Shown in pieces: positions 43,901-56,592 of a DNA stretch of 64,000 bases. The notes below the pieces were generated by a model. It saw nothing but the letters and a program-made list of their open reading frames with translations, ran no database searches and was not told the DNA's origin. This DNA comes from Streptomyces sp. NBC_00239 (GTDB taxonomy: Bacteria > Actinomycetota > Actinomycetes > Streptomycetales > Streptomycetaceae): NCBI RefSeq assembly GCF_036194065.1, contig NZ_CP108097.1:62001-126000 (forward strand), written 5' to 3'. How positions within the stretch are numbered: the stretch's first letter is position 1; every line of letters begins with the position of its first letter. The translations under genes were made by a program, and so were the position numbers.

Positions 43901-44868
43901 TCGTAGGCGGTCAGCGACTTGTCCCGCACCTGCGCGAGCAGGCTGGTGAAGGTGGGGTTGCCGGTGAGGTCGGCGCGCAGCACCTGGGTGTTGACGAAGA
44001 AGCCGATCAGGTCGTTCAGCGCCTCGTCGGTGCGGCCGGCGATGGGGCTGCCGATCGTGACGTCGTCACCGCCGCCGAGCTTGCGCAGCAGCACCGATAT
44101 CGCGGCCTGGAGGACCATGGCCATGGTCGCGCCGCGCTCCTCGGCCAGCTTCTGCAGGCCGGCCGCGACCTCGGGCGCCGCCACGAGGTCGATCCTGCCG
44201 CCGTGCGAGTTCGCCTCGGCGGGCCGCGGGCGGTCCAGCGGCAGGTTCAGGGGCTGCGGGATGCCGGACAGCTCCTTGCGCCAGTACTCGACCTGGGACG
44301 CGGCGATGCTGCCCGGTTCGTCCGGGTCGCCGAGGACCTCGCGCTGCCACTGCGCGTACTCCTTGTACTGGACGGGCAGCGGCTCCCAGGCGGGGGCCGC
44401 GCCCTCCAGGCGCGCGGTGTAGGCCTGGACCAGGTCCCGCATCATCGGCGCGGCGGAGCTGCCGTCCGAGGCGATGTGGTGGACGACCATGACCAGGACG
44501 TGCTCCTCGGGGGCCAGGCGCAGCAGGCTGGCCCGGAAGGGGAGTTCGTTCTCCAGGTCGAAGTGGTGCGCGACGGCGTCCTCGATCGCGCGGGTCTTGT
44601 CCTCGGGCGCCACGTCGACGAGCTGCACCTGGGGCGACACGTCCGCCGGCGGCAGGATCCGCGAGTAGGGCTCACCGTTGTCATCCGTCGCGTACGTGGT
44701 CCGCAGGATCTCGTGCCGCTCGGCCACGTCGCCGATCGAGGCGACGAGGGCGTCCCGGTCGAGTGATCCGGTCAGCCGGAAGGCCGCCGAGATGTTGTAG
44801 GTCGCCGCCCCGCCTTCGAGCTGGTGCAGAAGCCACATACGACGTTGTGCGAATGACAGCGGAATCAT
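40975..44868 (-). CDS. NRPS module C-A(Thr)-PCP-TE
   Basis: The protein has 1297 residues. The C domain starts directly at the N-terminus ([25 protein letters not shown]). The A domain is complete ([25 protein letters not shown]). Its specificity residues read by eye are D-F-W-N-V-G-M-V-H-K, one conservative change from the classical threonine code DFWNIGMVHK. The PCP has [11 protein letters not shown]. The TE has [19 protein letters not shown] (Ser about 1149) and a His pair near 1276. A TE normally ends an assembly line, yet the NRPS encoded just upstream also ends in a TE about three-quarters identical to this one. ATG 44868 has AAAGGA upstream; the gene is separated from its neighbour by 121 bp with a perfect hairpin. 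Confidence 0.95.
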   Translation of the reverse strand: MIPLSFAQRRMWLLHQLEGGAATYNISAAFRLTGSLDRDALVASIGDVAERHEILRTTYATDDNGEPYSRILPPADVSPQVQLVDVAPEDKTRAIEDAVAHHFDLENELPFRASLLRLAPEEHVLVMVVHHIASDGSSAAPMMRDLVQAYTARLEGAAPAWEPLPVQYKEYAQWQREVLGDPDEPGSIAASQVEYWRKELSGIPQPLNLPLDRPRPAEANSHGGRIDLVAAPEVAAGLQKLAEERGATMAMVLQAAISVLLRKLGGGDDVTIGSPIAGRTDEALNDLIGFFVNTQVLRADLTGNPTFTSLLAQVRDKSLTAYEHQDLPFDLLVEAINPERSASYQPLFQVMFAWQSYAKPDFGIPGLDMQFEQAIPATAMTDLFFSLTVDESGALRGDVQYATQLFDQDSAEVIAARLVRVLEQIVADPNVHVGDIDVLSAPERERLLTEVNAARNDVPEATLVELFERQAALRPEAGAVSYEDTTLTYGETNARANRLARHLVAQGVGPESLVGVCLERSADLVVALLAVLKAGGAYLPIDPDSPADRIAYIVQDAEPVLLVTTSTNEVALDLSHDLPLVHLDQAEAFAGHADTDLTDAERRAALSPAHPAYVIYTSGSTGRPKGVLIPHSNVVGLFSGTREGFSFGADDVWTLFHSYAFDFSVWELWGPLLHGGRLVVVPYDVSRSPADFLQLLARERVTILNQTPSAFYQLVQADADAPGEELALRYVVFGGEALDLNRLADWYARHASDAPVLVNMYGITETTVHVTRIDLDEHSAARFKASVIGPAIPGLRAYVLDTNLKPAATGVTGELYVAGYGLARGYHGRPDLTAGRFVACPFGEPGERMYRSGDLVRWSKNGQLEYVGRADSQVKIRGFRIELGEIEHALAGHPGVAEAVVLVRENGADDKRLVGYVVPEPEATVSVAELTEYLRGSLPDYMVPSALIALPEIPLTSNGKLDRRALPEEDAHTAVGGREPRNAYEQRLSALFAELLGLERVGIDDGFFALGGHSLLATRLSVRVRKEFDIDIPIRTIIKYPTVAELAALMLAGGVPDDDADSFAVVLPLNTDPGTGKPPVWFFHGGGGLGWAYYSFVLHLQDRAAYALQSRGSDGVDTLAGSVQEMVDDYVTEMLKIQPEGPFNLIGWSYGGTIVQAVADKLDRLGHEVALVAILDAQPGGHGFTEVHGGKDSSDYRDELEEDFSRYIRMGNRQGFLDTMAKVIANNTSRMMDFESPAYRGDVLYFNATLEDQSYAHLWRPYVLGSLDVHDMRATHHEMHMPGPVAEFFAVVGDKLA

Positions 44869-44895
44869 TTCAGTCCTTTGCGTGCATCTGGCGCT

Positions 44896-44933
44896 GACCG
44901 GGGACGGGGGGCGAGCGGCCACCGTCCCCGGTC
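44896..44933 (-). terminator. Perfect 12-bp hairpin between the two TE-ended NRPS genes
   Basis: GACCGGGGACGG (44896-44907) and CCGTCCCCGGTC (44922-44933) are exact reverse complements with a 14-nt loop. It lies between the stop of the C-A-PCP-TE gene at 44990 and the start of the Thr module at 44868. Because it stands inside an otherwise continuous gene series, partial termination that sets the ratio of the two proteins is possible. Confidence 0.55.
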
Positions 44934-44989
44934 GCCTCGCCGGTGGTTTCAGTGGTTCGTTCAACCGGCTGCGGCGGGTCGACGTCCGG

Positions 44990-47900
44990 TCATTCCGCCA
45001 GCCTGCGGCTGAGGACCTCGAAGACTTCGGCCACGGGTCCGGGCATGTTCATCTCATGGTGCACGGCGCGGACCTCGTGAACCTCGAGGGAGCCTTGAAC
45101 GAGCGGCCGCCACAGGTGGGCGTACGACTCGTCCTGGAGGGTCGCGCTGAAGAACAGCACGTCGCCGCGGTAGACCGGCGACTGGAAATCCATCATCCGA
45201 CCCATGTTGTTGGCCAGCACCCGGGCCATGCGGTCCAGGAACTCCTCCTGGTTGTCGGTGCCGATGTACCGGCCGAAGTAGTCGTCGAGTTCCGCCCGGT
45301 ACTCCGACAGCTGCTTGCCGGCGTGGATCTCCGTGAACCCGTGCCCGCCGGGTTGGGAGTCCAGGATCGCCACGAAGGCGATCTCGTGGCCGAGCCGGTC
45401 GAGGCGGTCCGCCACGGCCTGGACGACGGTGCCGCCGTAGGACCAGCCGATGAGGTGGAAGGGGCCCTCGGGCTGGATCTTCAGCATCTCGGCGACGTAG
45501 TCCTCGACCATCTCCCGCACGGAGCCGGCGAGGGGGTCGACGCCGTTGGAGCCGCGGGACTGCAGGGCGTAGGCCGGCCGGTCCTGTACGTACGGCACGA
45601 AGCTGTAGTACGCCCAGCCGAGGCCGCCGCCGCCGTGGAAGAACCACACCGGCTCCTTGCCGGTGCCGGGGTCGCTGTTCAGCGGGAGCACGATGTCGAA
45701 CGGATCGGCGTGGTCCCCGCCGTGGGAGGCGCCGGAGAGCAGTGCGGCCAGCTCCGCCACCGTGGGGAACTTGATGATCGTCCGCAGCGGCATGACGACG
45801 TCGAACTCGCTGCGGATGCGGGCGCTGAGGCGGGTGGCCAGCAGCGAGTGCCCGCCGAGCGCGAAGAAGCTGTCGTCGATGCCGACCTCGTCGCGGCCCA
45901 GCAGTTCGCGGTAGAAGGCGCACAGCCGCGTTTCCTGGTGGTTGCGCGGCTCCCGGCTGACCAGGGCGTGCGTGTCGGGGGCGGGCAGGGCCCGGCGGTC
46001 GAGCTTGCCGTTGGGGCTCAGCGGGATCCGGTCGAGCGGGATCACCGCGGACGGCAGCATGTACTCGGGCAGGCGCGCGCGCAGGTACACCGGCAGTTCG
46101 GCGAGCAGCCCGCCGGTCGCCCCGTCGGCCGGCGCGGCCTGCGACTTCGGCACGACGTAGGCCACGACGGCCTTGTCGCCGCTGTGGTCCTCGCGCACCA
46201 CGACCGCCGCCTGCGCGACTGCGGGGTGCCCGGTCAGCGCGTACTCGATCTCACCGAGCTCGATGCGGAAGCCGCGGACCTTCACCTGGAAGTCGGTGCG
46301 CGCGACGTACTCCAGCCGGTCCTCGCGGTCCCAGCGCACCAGGTCCCCGGTGCGGTACATGCGGTCGCCGGGCGGGCCGAACGGGCAGGGCACGAACCGC
46401 TCCGCGGTCAGGTCCGGCCGGCCCTGGTAGCCGCGGGCCACTCCGGCGCCGGCGATGTACAGCTCGCCCTGGACCCCGCGGGCGACGGGGCGCAGCCGCG
46501 AGTCGAGGACGTACACCCGGGTGTTCCCGATCGGCGATCCGATCACCACACCGGCGCCGGCCCGTACGGGCGCCATGGTCGACCACGTCGTCGTCTCGGT
46601 GGGGCCGTACCAGTTGCCCACCTCGGCGGCCTGCTGGGCCAGCGTCTCGGCCAGCCGTACCGGCACGGCCTCCGCGCCGGTGATGATGCGCAGCCCCTGC
46701 GCGGCGTCCGGCTCGTGCGTCAGCAGCATCTGCCAGAACGCGGGGGTGGCCTGCACCGCGGTGACCTCGTGGCGGCGGATGAGCGCCAGCACGGCCGAGG
46801 GCTCGGTGACGGTGTCCTTGCGGGCCATGACCATGGTCGCGCCGCAGACGAAGGGGAGGTACAGCTCGGTGTTCGCCATGTCGAAGGACACCGTCGTGGC
46901 GAACAGCATCCGCTCCCCGGGCGAGAGGGGGAACCGCTGCCGCGCCGAGGCGATGAAGTTCGCGACCGCGCCACGCGGGATGGTCACGCCCTTCGGGATG
47001 CCCGTGGACCCCGAGGTGTAGATCACGTACTGGGTGTTCTCCGGACGGACGGCCACCTCGGGCGGTGTGTCCGGGTACGGCGTGAGGTCCGCGCCGGCGA
47101 GTGCCTCGGCGTCGAGCACGAGCGCCGGATCCGCCTGTTCGAGGATGAAGTCGATGCGGGAGCGCGGGTGTTCCGGATCGACCGGAACGTAGCCTCCGCC
47201 GGCTTTGAGCACGGCCAGCAGGGCCACCATCAGGTTCACGGTCCGGGGCAGGCACACGGCGACCAGCGATTCGGGCCGCACACCGCGGTCGGCCAGCCAG
47301 TGGGCCAGCCGGTTGGAGCGTGTGTCCAGCTCCCGGTAGGTGAGAGTCTCGTCCTCGCCGATCACGGCCGGCGCGTCGGGTCTCTCTCTCACCTGTCTGC
47401 CCATCGCCTCCAGCAGCCCTCCCTCCAGGGACGGCTCGGCGGTGTCGTTCACCTCCACGAGCAGCCGGCGGCGCTCCTCGTCGCCGAGCACGTCGACGTC
47501 CCCGACGCAGACGTCCGGATCGGCGGCCACCTGCTCCAGGACGCGCGCGAACCGGGCGCCCATCTCCTCGACCGTGTCCCGGTCGAACAGCTTGGTCGTG
47601 TACTGGATGTCGCCGTACAGCGTCCCCGAGGCGTCGTCCAGGGCCATGCTGAAGAACAGGTCGACCATCGCCTTCGAGGTGAGGGCCTGTACGAACTCCA
47701 CGTCGAGCCCGGGGAAGTCGAAGACGGGCTTCTCGAAGTTCTGCCAGCCGCACATCACCTGGAACAGCGGCCGGTACGCGTTGGAGCGCTCCGGGTTGAG
47801 TTCCTCGACCAGCACGTCGAACGACACGTCCTGGTGCTCGTAGGCCGTCAGCGACTTGGTCCGCACCTGCGTGAGCAGGTCGGCGAACGTCGGGTCGCCG

Positions 47901-48808
47901 GAGAGGTCCGCGCGCAGCACCAGGTTGTTGACGAAGCAGCCGACCAGGTCGGCCAGCGCCTCGTCGGTCCGGCCGGCGATCGGGGATCCGATCGTGATGT
48001 CGTCGCCGCCGCCGAGCTGGCGCAGCAGCACCGCCAGCGCGGCCTGCGCGACCATCGACATGGTCGCTCCGCGCTCGGCGGCCAGCTTCTCCAGCCCGGC
48101 CGCCACGTCCTGCTTCACCTCGAAGCGGACCGCGTCGCCGTCCGTGCTCACGTCCTCGGAGCGCGGGCGGTCCAGCGGCAGGGTCAGCGGCTGCGGCACC
48201 CCGGCCAGCTCCCGGCGCCAGTAGTCGACCTGCGCGGCGCCGAGGCTGCCCGGGTCCGCGATGTCGCCGACCACCTCGCGCTGCCACAGCGTGTAGTCCT
48301 TGTACTGCACCTCCAGCGGCTCCCAGCCGGGCGCCCGGCCGTCCCGCCGGGCGGCGTAGGCCGCGGCGAGGTCCCGTGCCATCGGCGCGCTCGAACTGCC
48401 GTCCGTCGCGATGTGGTGGACGACCAGGACCAGGACGTGCTCCTCGGGCGAGCAGCACAGCAGGTGCGCCCGGACCGGGATCTCGGTGGCCAGGTCGAAG
48501 GCGTGCGCGACGGCCTCGTCGATCGCGCCGGGCACGCCTTCGGGTGTCACCTCCGCCACCCGCAGGCGGGCCTGTGCCGACGCCTGCGTCATGGGGAGGA
48601 TCCGCTGGTGCGGCTTCCCCTCGTCATCCGTCACGTACGTGGTGCGCAGGATCTCGTGCCGGTCGATCACGTCGTGGATCGCCGCGGCGAGGGCGGCCCG
48701 GTCCAGGGCCCCTGTCATCCGCAGAGCGGAGGGCATGTTCCAGGTCTCACCACCCTCCAGTTGGTGCAGAAACCAGTAACGCCGCTGTGCGAATGACAGG
48801 GGAACCAT
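44990..48808 (-). CDS. NRPS module C-A(glycine-like code)-PCP-TE
   Basis: The protein has 1272 residues. The N-terminal C domain ([25 protein letters not shown]) is followed by a complete A domain ([25 protein letters not shown]). Its pocket reads D-M-T-Q-I-G-W-T-W-K, sharing Asp235, Gln278, Gly301, Trp331 and Lys517 with the glycine code DILQLGLIWK. Glycine or another small residue is a guess. The PCP has [11 protein letters not shown]. The TE has [19 protein letters not shown] (Ser about 1123) and HHEMNMPGP. It starts 3 bp after the upstream NRPS stop and so is tightly coupled to it, unlike the Thr module. With five modules ahead of it, this TE would release a hexapeptide. Confidence 0.94.
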   Translation of the reverse strand: MVPLSFAQRRYWFLHQLEGGETWNMPSALRMTGALDRAALAAAIHDVIDRHEILRTTYVTDDEGKPHQRILPMTQASAQARLRVAEVTPEGVPGAIDEAVAHAFDLATEIPVRAHLLCCSPEEHVLVLVVHHIATDGSSSAPMARDLAAAYAARRDGRAPGWEPLEVQYKDYTLWQREVVGDIADPGSLGAAQVDYWRRELAGVPQPLTLPLDRPRSEDVSTDGDAVRFEVKQDVAAGLEKLAAERGATMSMVAQAALAVLLRQLGGGDDITIGSPIAGRTDEALADLVGCFVNNLVLRADLSGDPTFADLLTQVRTKSLTAYEHQDVSFDVLVEELNPERSNAYRPLFQVMCGWQNFEKPVFDFPGLDVEFVQALTSKAMVDLFFSMALDDASGTLYGDIQYTTKLFDRDTVEEMGARFARVLEQVAADPDVCVGDVDVLGDEERRRLLVEVNDTAEPSLEGGLLEAMGRQVRERPDAPAVIGEDETLTYRELDTRSNRLAHWLADRGVRPESLVAVCLPRTVNLMVALLAVLKAGGGYVPVDPEHPRSRIDFILEQADPALVLDAEALAGADLTPYPDTPPEVAVRPENTQYVIYTSGSTGIPKGVTIPRGAVANFIASARQRFPLSPGERMLFATTVSFDMANTELYLPFVCGATMVMARKDTVTEPSAVLALIRRHEVTAVQATPAFWQMLLTHEPDAAQGLRIITGAEAVPVRLAETLAQQAAEVGNWYGPTETTTWSTMAPVRAGAGVVIGSPIGNTRVYVLDSRLRPVARGVQGELYIAGAGVARGYQGRPDLTAERFVPCPFGPPGDRMYRTGDLVRWDREDRLEYVARTDFQVKVRGFRIELGEIEYALTGHPAVAQAAVVVREDHSGDKAVVAYVVPKSQAAPADGATGGLLAELPVYLRARLPEYMLPSAVIPLDRIPLSPNGKLDRRALPAPDTHALVSREPRNHQETRLCAFYRELLGRDEVGIDDSFFALGGHSLLATRLSARIRSEFDVVMPLRTIIKFPTVAELAALLSGASHGGDHADPFDIVLPLNSDPGTGKEPVWFFHGGGGLGWAYYSFVPYVQDRPAYALQSRGSNGVDPLAGSVREMVEDYVAEMLKIQPEGPFHLIGWSYGGTVVQAVADRLDRLGHEIAFVAILDSQPGGHGFTEIHAGKQLSEYRAELDDYFGRYIGTDNQEEFLDRMARVLANNMGRMMDFQSPVYRGDVLFFSATLQDESYAHLWRPLVQGSLEVHEVRAVHHEMNMPGPVAEVFEVLSRRLAE

Positions 48809-48811
48809 GGC

Positions 48812-51800
48812 TCAGTCCTTTCTGGCAGCCATCGATCGCAGACTGGGACGGCGAGGCGCGGCCGAGACCTCCGACCAGGCGGCGAGATCCGCCACCGTGG
48901 GCAGGTCGAAGATCTTGCGGATGGGTATCTCGATCCCCATCTCGGCGCGGGCGCGGCTGATCAGGCGGGTGGCGAGCAGGGAGTGCCCGCCGAGCTCGAA
49001 GAAGCCGTCGTCGATGCCCACCCGGTCCACGCCGAGCACTTCGGCGAACAGCTTGGACAGGGTCTCCTCGCGGGTGTTGCGGGGTGCGCGGTAGGCGGTG
49101 GTGGTGAACTCCGGCTCGGGCAGCACGGCCCGGTCCAGCTTTCCGTTCGGGCTGAGCGGCAGCCGGTCCAGGACCATGAAGGCGGCCGGCACCATGAAGT
49201 CCGGCAGCCGCTCCGAGACGAAGGCGTGCAGCTCCTTGGTCGTGGTGCCCTCGCCGCCGGCGGCGGGCACGACGTACGCGACCAGCTGCTTGCCGGTGGT
49301 GCGGCCGCGCCCCTCGTGGGCGATGACCGCGGCCTGCGCGATGCCGGGGTGCGCGGTCAGCGCGGCCTCGACCTCGCCGGGCTCGACGCGGAAACCGCGC
49401 ACCTTGACCTGGGCGTCGGAGCGGCCCACGTACTCCAGCCGGCCCTGGTCGTTCCAGCGGGCCAGGTCCCCGGTGCGGTACATGCGCGCGCCGGCCGGGC
49501 CGTACGGGTCGGGGACGAAGCGCTCGGCGGTCAGTTCGGGGCGGCCGTGGTAGCCGCGGCCGACGTTTCCGCCGACGTACAGCTCGCCGACCGTGCCCGG
49601 CGGTACCGGGGTGAGGCCGGCGCCCAGCACGTAGGCGCGCATGTTGCCCAGGGGGGTGCCGACGGGCGTGCTGCCCGCCCCGTCCCGGAGCTCGTCCGTG
49701 ACGGTGAAGGTGGTGGCGTAGAACGACTCGCTCTGCCCGTAGGCGTTGACGATCCGCACGCCGGGGAAGGCGGTGCGCGTCTTGTCGACGAGCGAGGCGG
49801 GCAGGGCCTCGCCGGCGAAGACGACCGTCTCCACGGTGGTGCGGCCGGCGATCTCGTCGACGAGCTCGGCGAAGGCGGACGGCACGGTGGAGATGACGCC
49901 GCCGCTCCAGCCCTCCTTGCGCTCGCCCAGGACCAGCACGTCGCGGACCACTTCGACGACGCCGCCGCAGGTGAGGGTCGTGAAGATCTCGAACGCCGAG
50001 ACGTCGAAGTTGACCGAGGTGCCGGCCAGGAGCCGCTTGCCGGCCGCCATGCCCACCCGGTCGGCGAGCCGCTGCACGCCGTTGACCACGTTGGCGTGGG
50101 TGATGGCGACGCCCTTGGGCTTGCCCGTGGAACCGGAGGTGTACATCACGTACGCCAGCTGGTCCGCGTGCAGCGCCACGGCGGGGGCGGAGTCGTCCCC
50201 GGACAGGTCGAGCCGGTCGAGGAAGACGTCCGGGGCGGTGTGCTCCGGCAGCACCGGGGCCGTCGCGGAGTCCGTCAGGACGAGTGCCGGACGCGCCTCC
50301 TCGAGGATGGCCGCGAGGCGGTGGCTGGGGTACTTGGGGTCGACCGGCAGGTAGGCGCCGCCCGCCTTGAGGACCGCGAGCAGGGCGACCACCAGGTCCG
50401 CGGTGCGCGGCAGGGACACCGCGACCACCGACTCGGGGCCGACGCCGCGGCCGGCCAGGTCGCGCGCCAGGCGGTTGGCCCGGGCGTCCAGCTCGCGGTA
50501 GCTGAGCGAGGTGTCGCCGGCGACGACGGCGAGCGCGTCCGGGGTGCGGGCCGCCTGGGCCTCGACGAGCCCGTTGACCGTGGCGCCCTCGGTGGGGACG
50601 GCCGTGTCGTTGTACTCGGCGAGCAGCCGGTCGCGTTCGGCCGGCTCCAGGATGTCGACGTCCGCGACCCGCAGGCCGGGGCCGGTCGCCAGCTGCCGCA
50701 GGACGCGCACGAGGCGGGCCGCGAGCACCTCCACGGCGTCCCGGTCGAAGACGCTCTGCGCGTACTGGAGGATCAGCTGGAGCTGCGGGTCGACCGCCGC
50801 CATCAGCGTCAGCTGGTAGTTGGTGGCCGTGCAGGCCCGCAGGCCCGTGAAGGCGATGCCGTCCGCGGCCTCGGTGGCGGCGCTGAGACCGTCCCGGTCG
50901 ACCGGGTACGACTCGAACACGACCAGCGTGTCGAAGAGCGACGACAGACCGGTGGTCTGCTGGATCTCCGTGAGCCCGTAGTAGTGGTGGTCCAGGAGAC
51001 CGGCCTGCCGGCTCTGGAGCCGGTTCAGGACCTCGCCGACGGTGTCGCCGGGCGCGTACTCGACGCGGACGGGCAGGGTGTTGATGAACATCCCGACCAT
51101 CGAGCCGACGTCCGACACCTCGGGCGGACGCCCGGAGACGGTGGCGCCGAACACCACGTCCTGGCGGCCGGTGAGCTGGCCCAGGAGCAGCGCCCAGGCA
51201 CCCTGGACCAGGGTGTTGATGGTGACGCCCCACTCGGAGGCGCGCTTGCCCAGCGCCCGTGCCTCGTCGGCCGGGAGCGTGATCTCGACCTGGTCGACGC
51301 CGTCCTCGCCGGCGCTCTCGGAGCCGGGGGCGAGCAGGGTCGGCTCCTCGACGCCTTCGAGTTCGGCCGCCCACACCCGGGCGGACTCCGCCTGGTCCTG
51401 GCGGGCGCGCCAGGTCAGGAACTCGCCGAAGTCGCGGGTCGCGGGCAGCGCGGACGCGTCGCCGCCGGACGCGTACAGCAGCAGCAGGTCCTTCAGCAGC
51501 AGCGGCGTGGACCAGCCGTCGATCAGGACGTGGTGGGCGGTCAGGACGAGTTCGGCCTGGCCGGACTCCAGGACGACGAGCGCGAGCCGGATCAGCGGCG
51601 CGGTGCCCACGTCGAAGTGGGCGGCCCGGTCCTCGGCGAGGAACTGCTCGAACGTCTCGGTGCGCTCCGCCTCGTCGGCCGCCCTCAGGTCGAGGTGCTG
51701 CCAGGGCAGGGTCACCGTCTCCGGGATCACCTGGACGACGTCGCCGTCCGCCCGGTTGACGAACGCGGCGCGCAGGCTGGCGTAGCGGCCCAGCAGCGCC

Positions 51801-54800
51801 TGCCCGGCGCGGTGCATCCGCTCCGGGTCGACGTCGCCGGACAGGTGGAACACCAGCTGCATGTGGTAGGCGTCGAACGAGGAGCCGGCCAGCATCGTGT
51901 GGAACAACATGCCGGACTGCACCGGCGTCGTCGGCCACACCTTGGCCAGTTTGCCGAAGCGGGCCTCCCAGCCGTCGATCTCGTCCTGCCCGACCTTGAC
52001 CAGGGGTGCGTCGCTCGGAGTCAGGCCGCCGGCCTCGGGGGCCTGGGCGTGCCGCGCCAGGGCCGTCAGGGCCTCGACCCACAGCCCGGCGAGCTCGGTG
52101 ACCTCGTCGCGGGACAGGACGCCCGTCGGGAAGCCGAAGTAGGCGGTCAGCTCGTCACCGGCGAGGGTGCTGGTGGCCACCGCGTTGATCTCCAGGGCGG
52201 AGAGCACCGGCATGTCGTCGTCGGGGGCGGCGATCAGGTCCCGGTGCGTGGTGTCCGGGGTCCAGCCCAGGCCGCGCAGCTCCTCGGGGATGTCCGCGCT
52301 GGAGGCCCGGCCCAGGTAGTTGAAGCCGATCCGCGGTTCGCGCCGGCCGGCGAGTGCGGCGGCGGTCTGCGCGTTGAGGTGGCGCAGCAGGCCGTAGCCC
52401 ATGCCGTTGTCCGGCACCGCGCGCAGCTGCTCCTTGACGGCCTTGACCGCGCGTCCGGCGGCGGGGCCGCCGGCGAACGCGTCCGCCACGTCGATGCCCG
52501 CCAGGTCGAGGCGGACCGGGAACATCGCGGTGAACCAGCCGATGGTGCCCGACAGGTCCGCGCCGGGAACCAGGTGGTCCTCGCGGCCGTGGCCCTCGAG
52601 GCGCACCAGCGTCGAGTCCCCGGCCACGCCGCGCTCCCGGCGCCAGCGGGCCAGCGCGAGGGCGAGGCCGGCGAGCAGCCCGTCGTCGACGCCGCCGCGG
52701 AACACCGTCGGCACCGTGTTGAGCAGGGCTTCGGTGACGTCGGCGGGCACCTGGATGCGCACCGTGTCGACGGTGGCCGTGACGTCGACCGCGGGGTCCA
52801 CGTCCCGGGCGCCCAGGACGGGCTCGTCGCCGCTCAGGATCTCCTGCCACACGGGGAGTTCCGCCACCCGCTCCGGGGTGGCCGCCTCGTCCGCCAGGGC
52901 GTGCACCCACCGGCGCAGCGAGGTGCCGACCGCGTTCTGCGGGGCAGTGGCGCCGTCGCGGACCTGCTGCCACGCGGACACCAGGTCCGGTACCAGCACG
53001 CGCCAGGACACGCCGTCCACGACCAGGTGGTTGAGGACGATCAGCAGGCGGTCGGCCTCCGTGTCGGAGGTGAACCACACGAACTGCGCCATGACGCCCG
53101 CGTCCGGGTCGAGCCGGTCCGCGGCCGCGTCGAGTTCGGCCTTCGGGTCGACGTCGGCATAGCGGACCTCGCGCACCAGCGCGGCGGCGTCGACGCTGCC
53201 GGGCTCCTGCATGACCAGGCCCGGGTTGGTGCGGTCGAGGCGGGAGCGCAGCGCGTCGTGCCGGTCGAGGACGGTCTGCAGCGTGGCGATGAGCCCCGCA
53301 CGGTCGATGTCCTCGGGCAGGGTGAGCAGCGCGGACATGCAGAACCGTCCGATGCCGCCGCCCAGGGCGAGCACGTGCGCGGCGGTCGGCGGCAGCGGGG
53401 CCCAGCCCACGCCGCCGCCCGGCAGCTCGGCGAGGACCACGCGTTCTTCCTCTTCGCGGCCCTCGACGAGCTCCGCGAGGCGGGCGACGGTGCGGTTCTC
53501 GAAGATCTCCCGGGTGCTGACCACGACGCCGCGGGTCTTGGCGCGCGCCACGACCTGGATCGAGCGGATGCTGTCGCCGCCGCTGGTGAAGAAGTCGTCG
53601 TCGATGCCGACCTGCTGGGCGTCGAGCACGTCCGCGTACACCTCGGCCAGGATCCGCTCGGCCTCGCTGCGCGGCGCCCGGTAGGCGGTGCTGGGGAACT
53701 CCGGCTCGGGCAGCGCGGCCCGGTCCAGCTTTCCGTTGGCGTTCAGCGGCAGCCGGTCCAGCACCACGAGGAGGGCGGGCACCATGTAGTCCGGCAGCCG
53801 CTTGGCCACGAAGCGCCGCAGGTCCGCCACCGAGAAGCCGGCGTCGAAGCCGGCCTCGCCGTCCGCGGCGGCCACGGGCGCGACGTAGCCCACGAGCCGG
53901 GTCTTGCCGGCCGGGTCCTCGCACACCGTCACGACGGCCTGGCCGATCGCGGGGTGCTGGGCGAGGGCCGCCTCGATCTCGGTCGGCTCGACACGGATGC
54001 CGTTGACCTTGACCTGGGTGTCGGCGCGGCCCGCGTACTTCAGCCGGCCGTTCTCGTCCCACTGGGCGAGGTCGCCGGTGCGGTACATGCGCGCGCCGGC
54101 GGGCCCGAAGGGGCTGGCGACGAACCGCTCGGCGGTGACGGCGCCGTTGCGGTAGTAGCCGCGGGCGAGCAGGCCGCCGACGTACAGTTCGCCGATCACG
54201 CCCGGCGGGACCGGGGTGAGCTCGGGGCCCAGGACGTAGGTGTGCATGTTGGCCAGCGGCTGTCCCACCGGGACCGCGCCGGTGTCGGCGGACTCCTGCG
54301 GGACCGTGTACGTGGTGGCGTAGAAGCTCTCGGTCTGGCCGTAGGCGTTGACGACGCGCACGCCGGGGAGCGCGCCGCGGACCTTGCGGACCAGGTCGGC
54401 GGAGAGGGCCTCGCCGGCGAAGACGACGGTTTCCACGTCGAGTTCGAGGCTGTCGGGGCCGCCGGTGCCGATCTGGTCGAGCAGCGCGGAGAACACCGCG
54501 GGGACGGCGCTGATGGTGGTGCCCGACCAGCTGCCGCGTTCGGCGAGTTCGAGGACGTCGCGGACGATCTCGACGCTCGCGCCGGTGGTGAGCGCGGTGA
54601 AGATCTCGAACACGGAGACGTCAAAGTTCACCGAGGTCGCGGCGAGCATCCGGGAGCCCGCCTCGACCTGCGTGATCCGGCGCAGGTCCCGCACGCCGTT
54701 GACCACGCTGGCGTGGGTGATCGCGACGCCCTTGGGGGTGCCGGTCGATCCCGAGGTGAACATCACGTAGGCCAGGTCGTCCGGCCCGGTGCGGACGTCC

Positions 54801-56578
54801 GGGGCGTCGACGGCGGGGCCGTCGAGCTCCAGGCCGTCGAGGTGGAGGACCGGCGGCCGGCAGCCGGCCACCGCGTCCGCCGCGTCCGCGCCGGTCAGGA
54901 CCAGGGCCGGCTCGGCCACGTCGAGCAGCAGCCCGACGCGCGCCGACGGGTAGTTGGGGTCGACCGGCAGGTAGGCGCCGCCGGCCTTGAGCACGCCCAG
55001 CAGCGCGACGGCGAGGTCCGCGGAGCGCGGCAGCGCCACGGCGACCAGGACGTCGGGCCCGACACCGTGCTCGCGCAGGGCCGCGGCCAGGCGGCCCGCC
55101 CGGGAGTCCAGTTCGCGGTACGACAGCGCGGTCGTTCCGCAGACCACCGCGGTGGCGTCCGGGGTCTGCGCCGCCCGTTCGGCGACCAGCCGGTGCACGG
55201 TCGCCGCCTGCACGGGCGCCGCCGTCTCGTTCAGCTTCGCCAGCCAGGTGCGTTCGGTGTCGGTGAGGACGTCCACCGCGCCGAGCCGCGTCGCGGGGTC
55301 GGCGACCACCTGGCGCAGGACGCGCACGTAGCGGTCGACGAGGGACTCGGCCGTGGCGTGGTCGAAGAGTTCCGTCGCGTACTCGAGCCGGCCGTACGCA
55401 CCGCCGGACGGGGCCGGGACGATGTTGAAGAACAGGTCGAACTTGGCGGTGCCGGTGCCCGCCGGGACGGGGGTGATCTTCAGGTCCGGGACCTCGATCT
55501 GGCCCCACTCGAACTGCCAGGCCAGCATGACCTGGAACAGCGGCTGGTAGGCGGTGGTGCGGTCCGGGCTCAGCAGCTCGACCAGGCGCTCGAACGGAAC
55601 GTCCTGGTTGTCGTAGGCGGCCAGCGCCCGGTCGCGCACCTGGTCCAGCAGGTCGCCGAACGACGGGTTCTGCGACAGGTCGGCGCGCAGCACCCACGTG
55701 TTGGCGAAGAACCCGATGAGGTCGTCGAGCTGCTCGTCGGCGCGCCCCTCGATGGGGCTGCCGATGGTCAGGTCGTTGCCGGCGCCGAGGTGGTGCAGGA
55801 GCACCGCGAGCACGGCCTGGGCGACCATCGGCGCGGTGGCACCGTGCGCCCCGGCCAGCCTGCCGACGCCGGCCAGGAGGTCGGCGTCCATCTCGAAGTC
55901 GACGTGGCCGCCGTGGTGGGCGGCAGCCGTCGGCCGCGGCCGGTCCAGCGGGAGCTGGACCGGCTGCGGGACGTCGGCGAGTTCCTTGCGCCAGTAGTCC
56001 AGCTGCGCCGCGGCGACGCTCTCGGGGTCCTCCTCGTCACCGAGGACCTCGCGCTGCCACAGCGTGTAGTCCTTGTACTGGATCGGAAGCGGGGTCCACT
56101 GCGGTGCGCCGCCCTGGCGGCGGGCGGCGTAGGCCGACAGCAGGTCCCGCATGAAGGGCGCCATCGACGCCCCGTCCGCGGCGATGTGGTGGATCACGAA
56201 CACCAGCACGTACTCCTGCGGGGAGACCCGCAGGACCGTGGTGCGCAGCGGGAGCTCCGTGTCCAGGTCGAAGCCTTCGCACGCGGCCTCGTCGGTCGCG
56301 GCCTGCACCGCGTCCGAGGCCACGTCGACCACCCGGAACTGGAGCGCCGCCTCCTCGGCAGGCACGATGCGCTGCTCCGGGGTGCCGTCCTCGTTCTCGA
56401 CGACCAGGGTGCGCAGGCTCTCGTGCCGGGTGACGACGTCCGTCACCGCCGCGGCCAGGGCCGCGGTGTCGAGCGGCCCGTCCAGGCGCAGGACGAACGG
56501 GATGTTGTAGGTGGCGGAGGGTCCTTCCAGACGGTGGAGGAACCACAGCCGACGCTGTGCGAAGGACAACGGGATCAT
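48812..56578 (-). CDS. NRPS C-A-PCP-E-C-A-PCP (two modules)
   Basis: The protein has 2588 residues. C1 (HHIAADG) is followed by A1 (about 470-960), PCP1 ([12 protein letters not shown]), an E domain (about 1075-1510; HHxxxDG present as [13 protein letters not shown], then EGHGRE), C2 (HHVLIDG), A2 (about 1990-2480) and PCP2 ([11 protein letters not shown]). Both A domains have intact cores ([26 protein letters not shown]) and the same pocket by eye: D-V-F-S-V-A-A-Y-A-K. A third A domain, in the next protein, is almost the same. I recall similar codes for piperazic acid, but that is memory rather than proof. The E domain gives a D-residue from module 1. Note that the E-domain His motif reads NHLVVDG, with Asn for the first His. 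Start: ATG 56578 after AGGAG, 14 bp from the upstream stop. Confidence 0.94.
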   Translation of the reverse strand: MIPLSFAQRRLWFLHRLEGPSATYNIPFVLRLDGPLDTAALAAAVTDVVTRHESLRTLVVENEDGTPEQRIVPAEEAALQFRVVDVASDAVQAATDEAACEGFDLDTELPLRTTVLRVSPQEYVLVFVIHHIAADGASMAPFMRDLLSAYAARRQGGAPQWTPLPIQYKDYTLWQREVLGDEEDPESVAAAQLDYWRKELADVPQPVQLPLDRPRPTAAAHHGGHVDFEMDADLLAGVGRLAGAHGATAPMVAQAVLAVLLHHLGAGNDLTIGSPIEGRADEQLDDLIGFFANTWVLRADLSQNPSFGDLLDQVRDRALAAYDNQDVPFERLVELLSPDRTTAYQPLFQVMLAWQFEWGQIEVPDLKITPVPAGTGTAKFDLFFNIVPAPSGGAYGRLEYATELFDHATAESLVDRYVRVLRQVVADPATRLGAVDVLTDTERTWLAKLNETAAPVQAATVHRLVAERAAQTPDATAVVCGTTALSYRELDSRAGRLAAALREHGVGPDVLVAVALPRSADLAVALLGVLKAGGAYLPVDPNYPSARVGLLLDVAEPALVLTGADAADAVAGCRPPVLHLDGLELDGPAVDAPDVRTGPDDLAYVMFTSGSTGTPKGVAITHASVVNGVRDLRRITQVEAGSRMLAATSVNFDVSVFEIFTALTTGASVEIVRDVLELAERGSWSGTTISAVPAVFSALLDQIGTGGPDSLELDVETVVFAGEALSADLVRKVRGALPGVRVVNAYGQTESFYATTYTVPQESADTGAVPVGQPLANMHTYVLGPELTPVPPGVIGELYVGGLLARGYYRNGAVTAERFVASPFGPAGARMYRTGDLAQWDENGRLKYAGRADTQVKVNGIRVEPTEIEAALAQHPAIGQAVVTVCEDPAGKTRLVGYVAPVAAADGEAGFDAGFSVADLRRFVAKRLPDYMVPALLVVLDRLPLNANGKLDRAALPEPEFPSTAYRAPRSEAERILAEVYADVLDAQQVGIDDDFFTSGGDSIRSIQVVARAKTRGVVVSTREIFENRTVARLAELVEGREEEERVVLAELPGGGVGWAPLPPTAAHVLALGGGIGRFCMSALLTLPEDIDRAGLIATLQTVLDRHDALRSRLDRTNPGLVMQEPGSVDAAALVREVRYADVDPKAELDAAADRLDPDAGVMAQFVWFTSDTEADRLLIVLNHLVVDGVSWRVLVPDLVSAWQQVRDGATAPQNAVGTSLRRWVHALADEAATPERVAELPVWQEILSGDEPVLGARDVDPAVDVTATVDTVRIQVPADVTEALLNTVPTVFRGGVDDGLLAGLALALARWRRERGVAGDSTLVRLEGHGREDHLVPGADLSGTIGWFTAMFPVRLDLAGIDVADAFAGGPAAGRAVKAVKEQLRAVPDNGMGYGLLRHLNAQTAAALAGRREPRIGFNYLGRASSADIPEELRGLGWTPDTTHRDLIAAPDDDMPVLSALEINAVATSTLAGDELTAYFGFPTGVLSRDEVTELAGLWVEALTALARHAQAPEAGGLTPSDAPLVKVGQDEIDGWEARFGKLAKVWPTTPVQSGMLFHTMLAGSSFDAYHMQLVFHLSGDVDPERMHRAGQALLGRYASLRAAFVNRADGDVVQVIPETVTLPWQHLDLRAADEAERTETFEQFLAEDRAAHFDVGTAPLIRLALVVLESGQAELVLTAHHVLIDGWSTPLLLKDLLLLYASGGDASALPATRDFGEFLTWRARQDQAESARVWAAELEGVEEPTLLAPGSESAGEDGVDQVEITLPADEARALGKRASEWGVTINTLVQGAWALLLGQLTGRQDVVFGATVSGRPPEVSDVGSMVGMFINTLPVRVEYAPGDTVGEVLNRLQSRQAGLLDHHYYGLTEIQQTTGLSSLFDTLVVFESYPVDRDGLSAATEAADGIAFTGLRACTATNYQLTLMAAVDPQLQLILQYAQSVFDRDAVEVLAARLVRVLRQLATGPGLRVADVDILEPAERDRLLAEYNDTAVPTEGATVNGLVEAQAARTPDALAVVAGDTSLSYRELDARANRLARDLAGRGVGPESVVAVSLPRTADLVVALLAVLKAGGAYLPVDPKYPSHRLAAILEEARPALVLTDSATAPVLPEHTAPDVFLDRLDLSGDDSAPAVALHADQLAYVMYTSGSTGKPKGVAITHANVVNGVQRLADRVGMAAGKRLLAGTSVNFDVSAFEIFTTLTCGGVVEVVRDVLVLGERKEGWSGGVISTVPSAFAELVDEIAGRTTVETVVFAGEALPASLVDKTRTAFPGVRIVNAYGQSESFYATTFTVTDELRDGAGSTPVGTPLGNMRAYVLGAGLTPVPPGTVGELYVGGNVGRGYHGRPELTAERFVPDPYGPAGARMYRTGDLARWNDQGRLEYVGRSDAQVKVRGFRVEPGEVEAALTAHPGIAQAAVIAHEGRGRTTGKQLVAYVVPAAGGEGTTTKELHAFVSERLPDFMVPAAFMVLDRLPLSPNGKLDRAVLPEPEFTTTAYRAPRNTREETLSKLFAEVLGVDRVGIDDGFFELGGHSLLATRLISRARAEMGIEIPIRKIFDLPTVADLAAWSEVSAAPRRPSLRSMAARKD

Positions 56579-56592
56579 CGACGTACTCCTAC

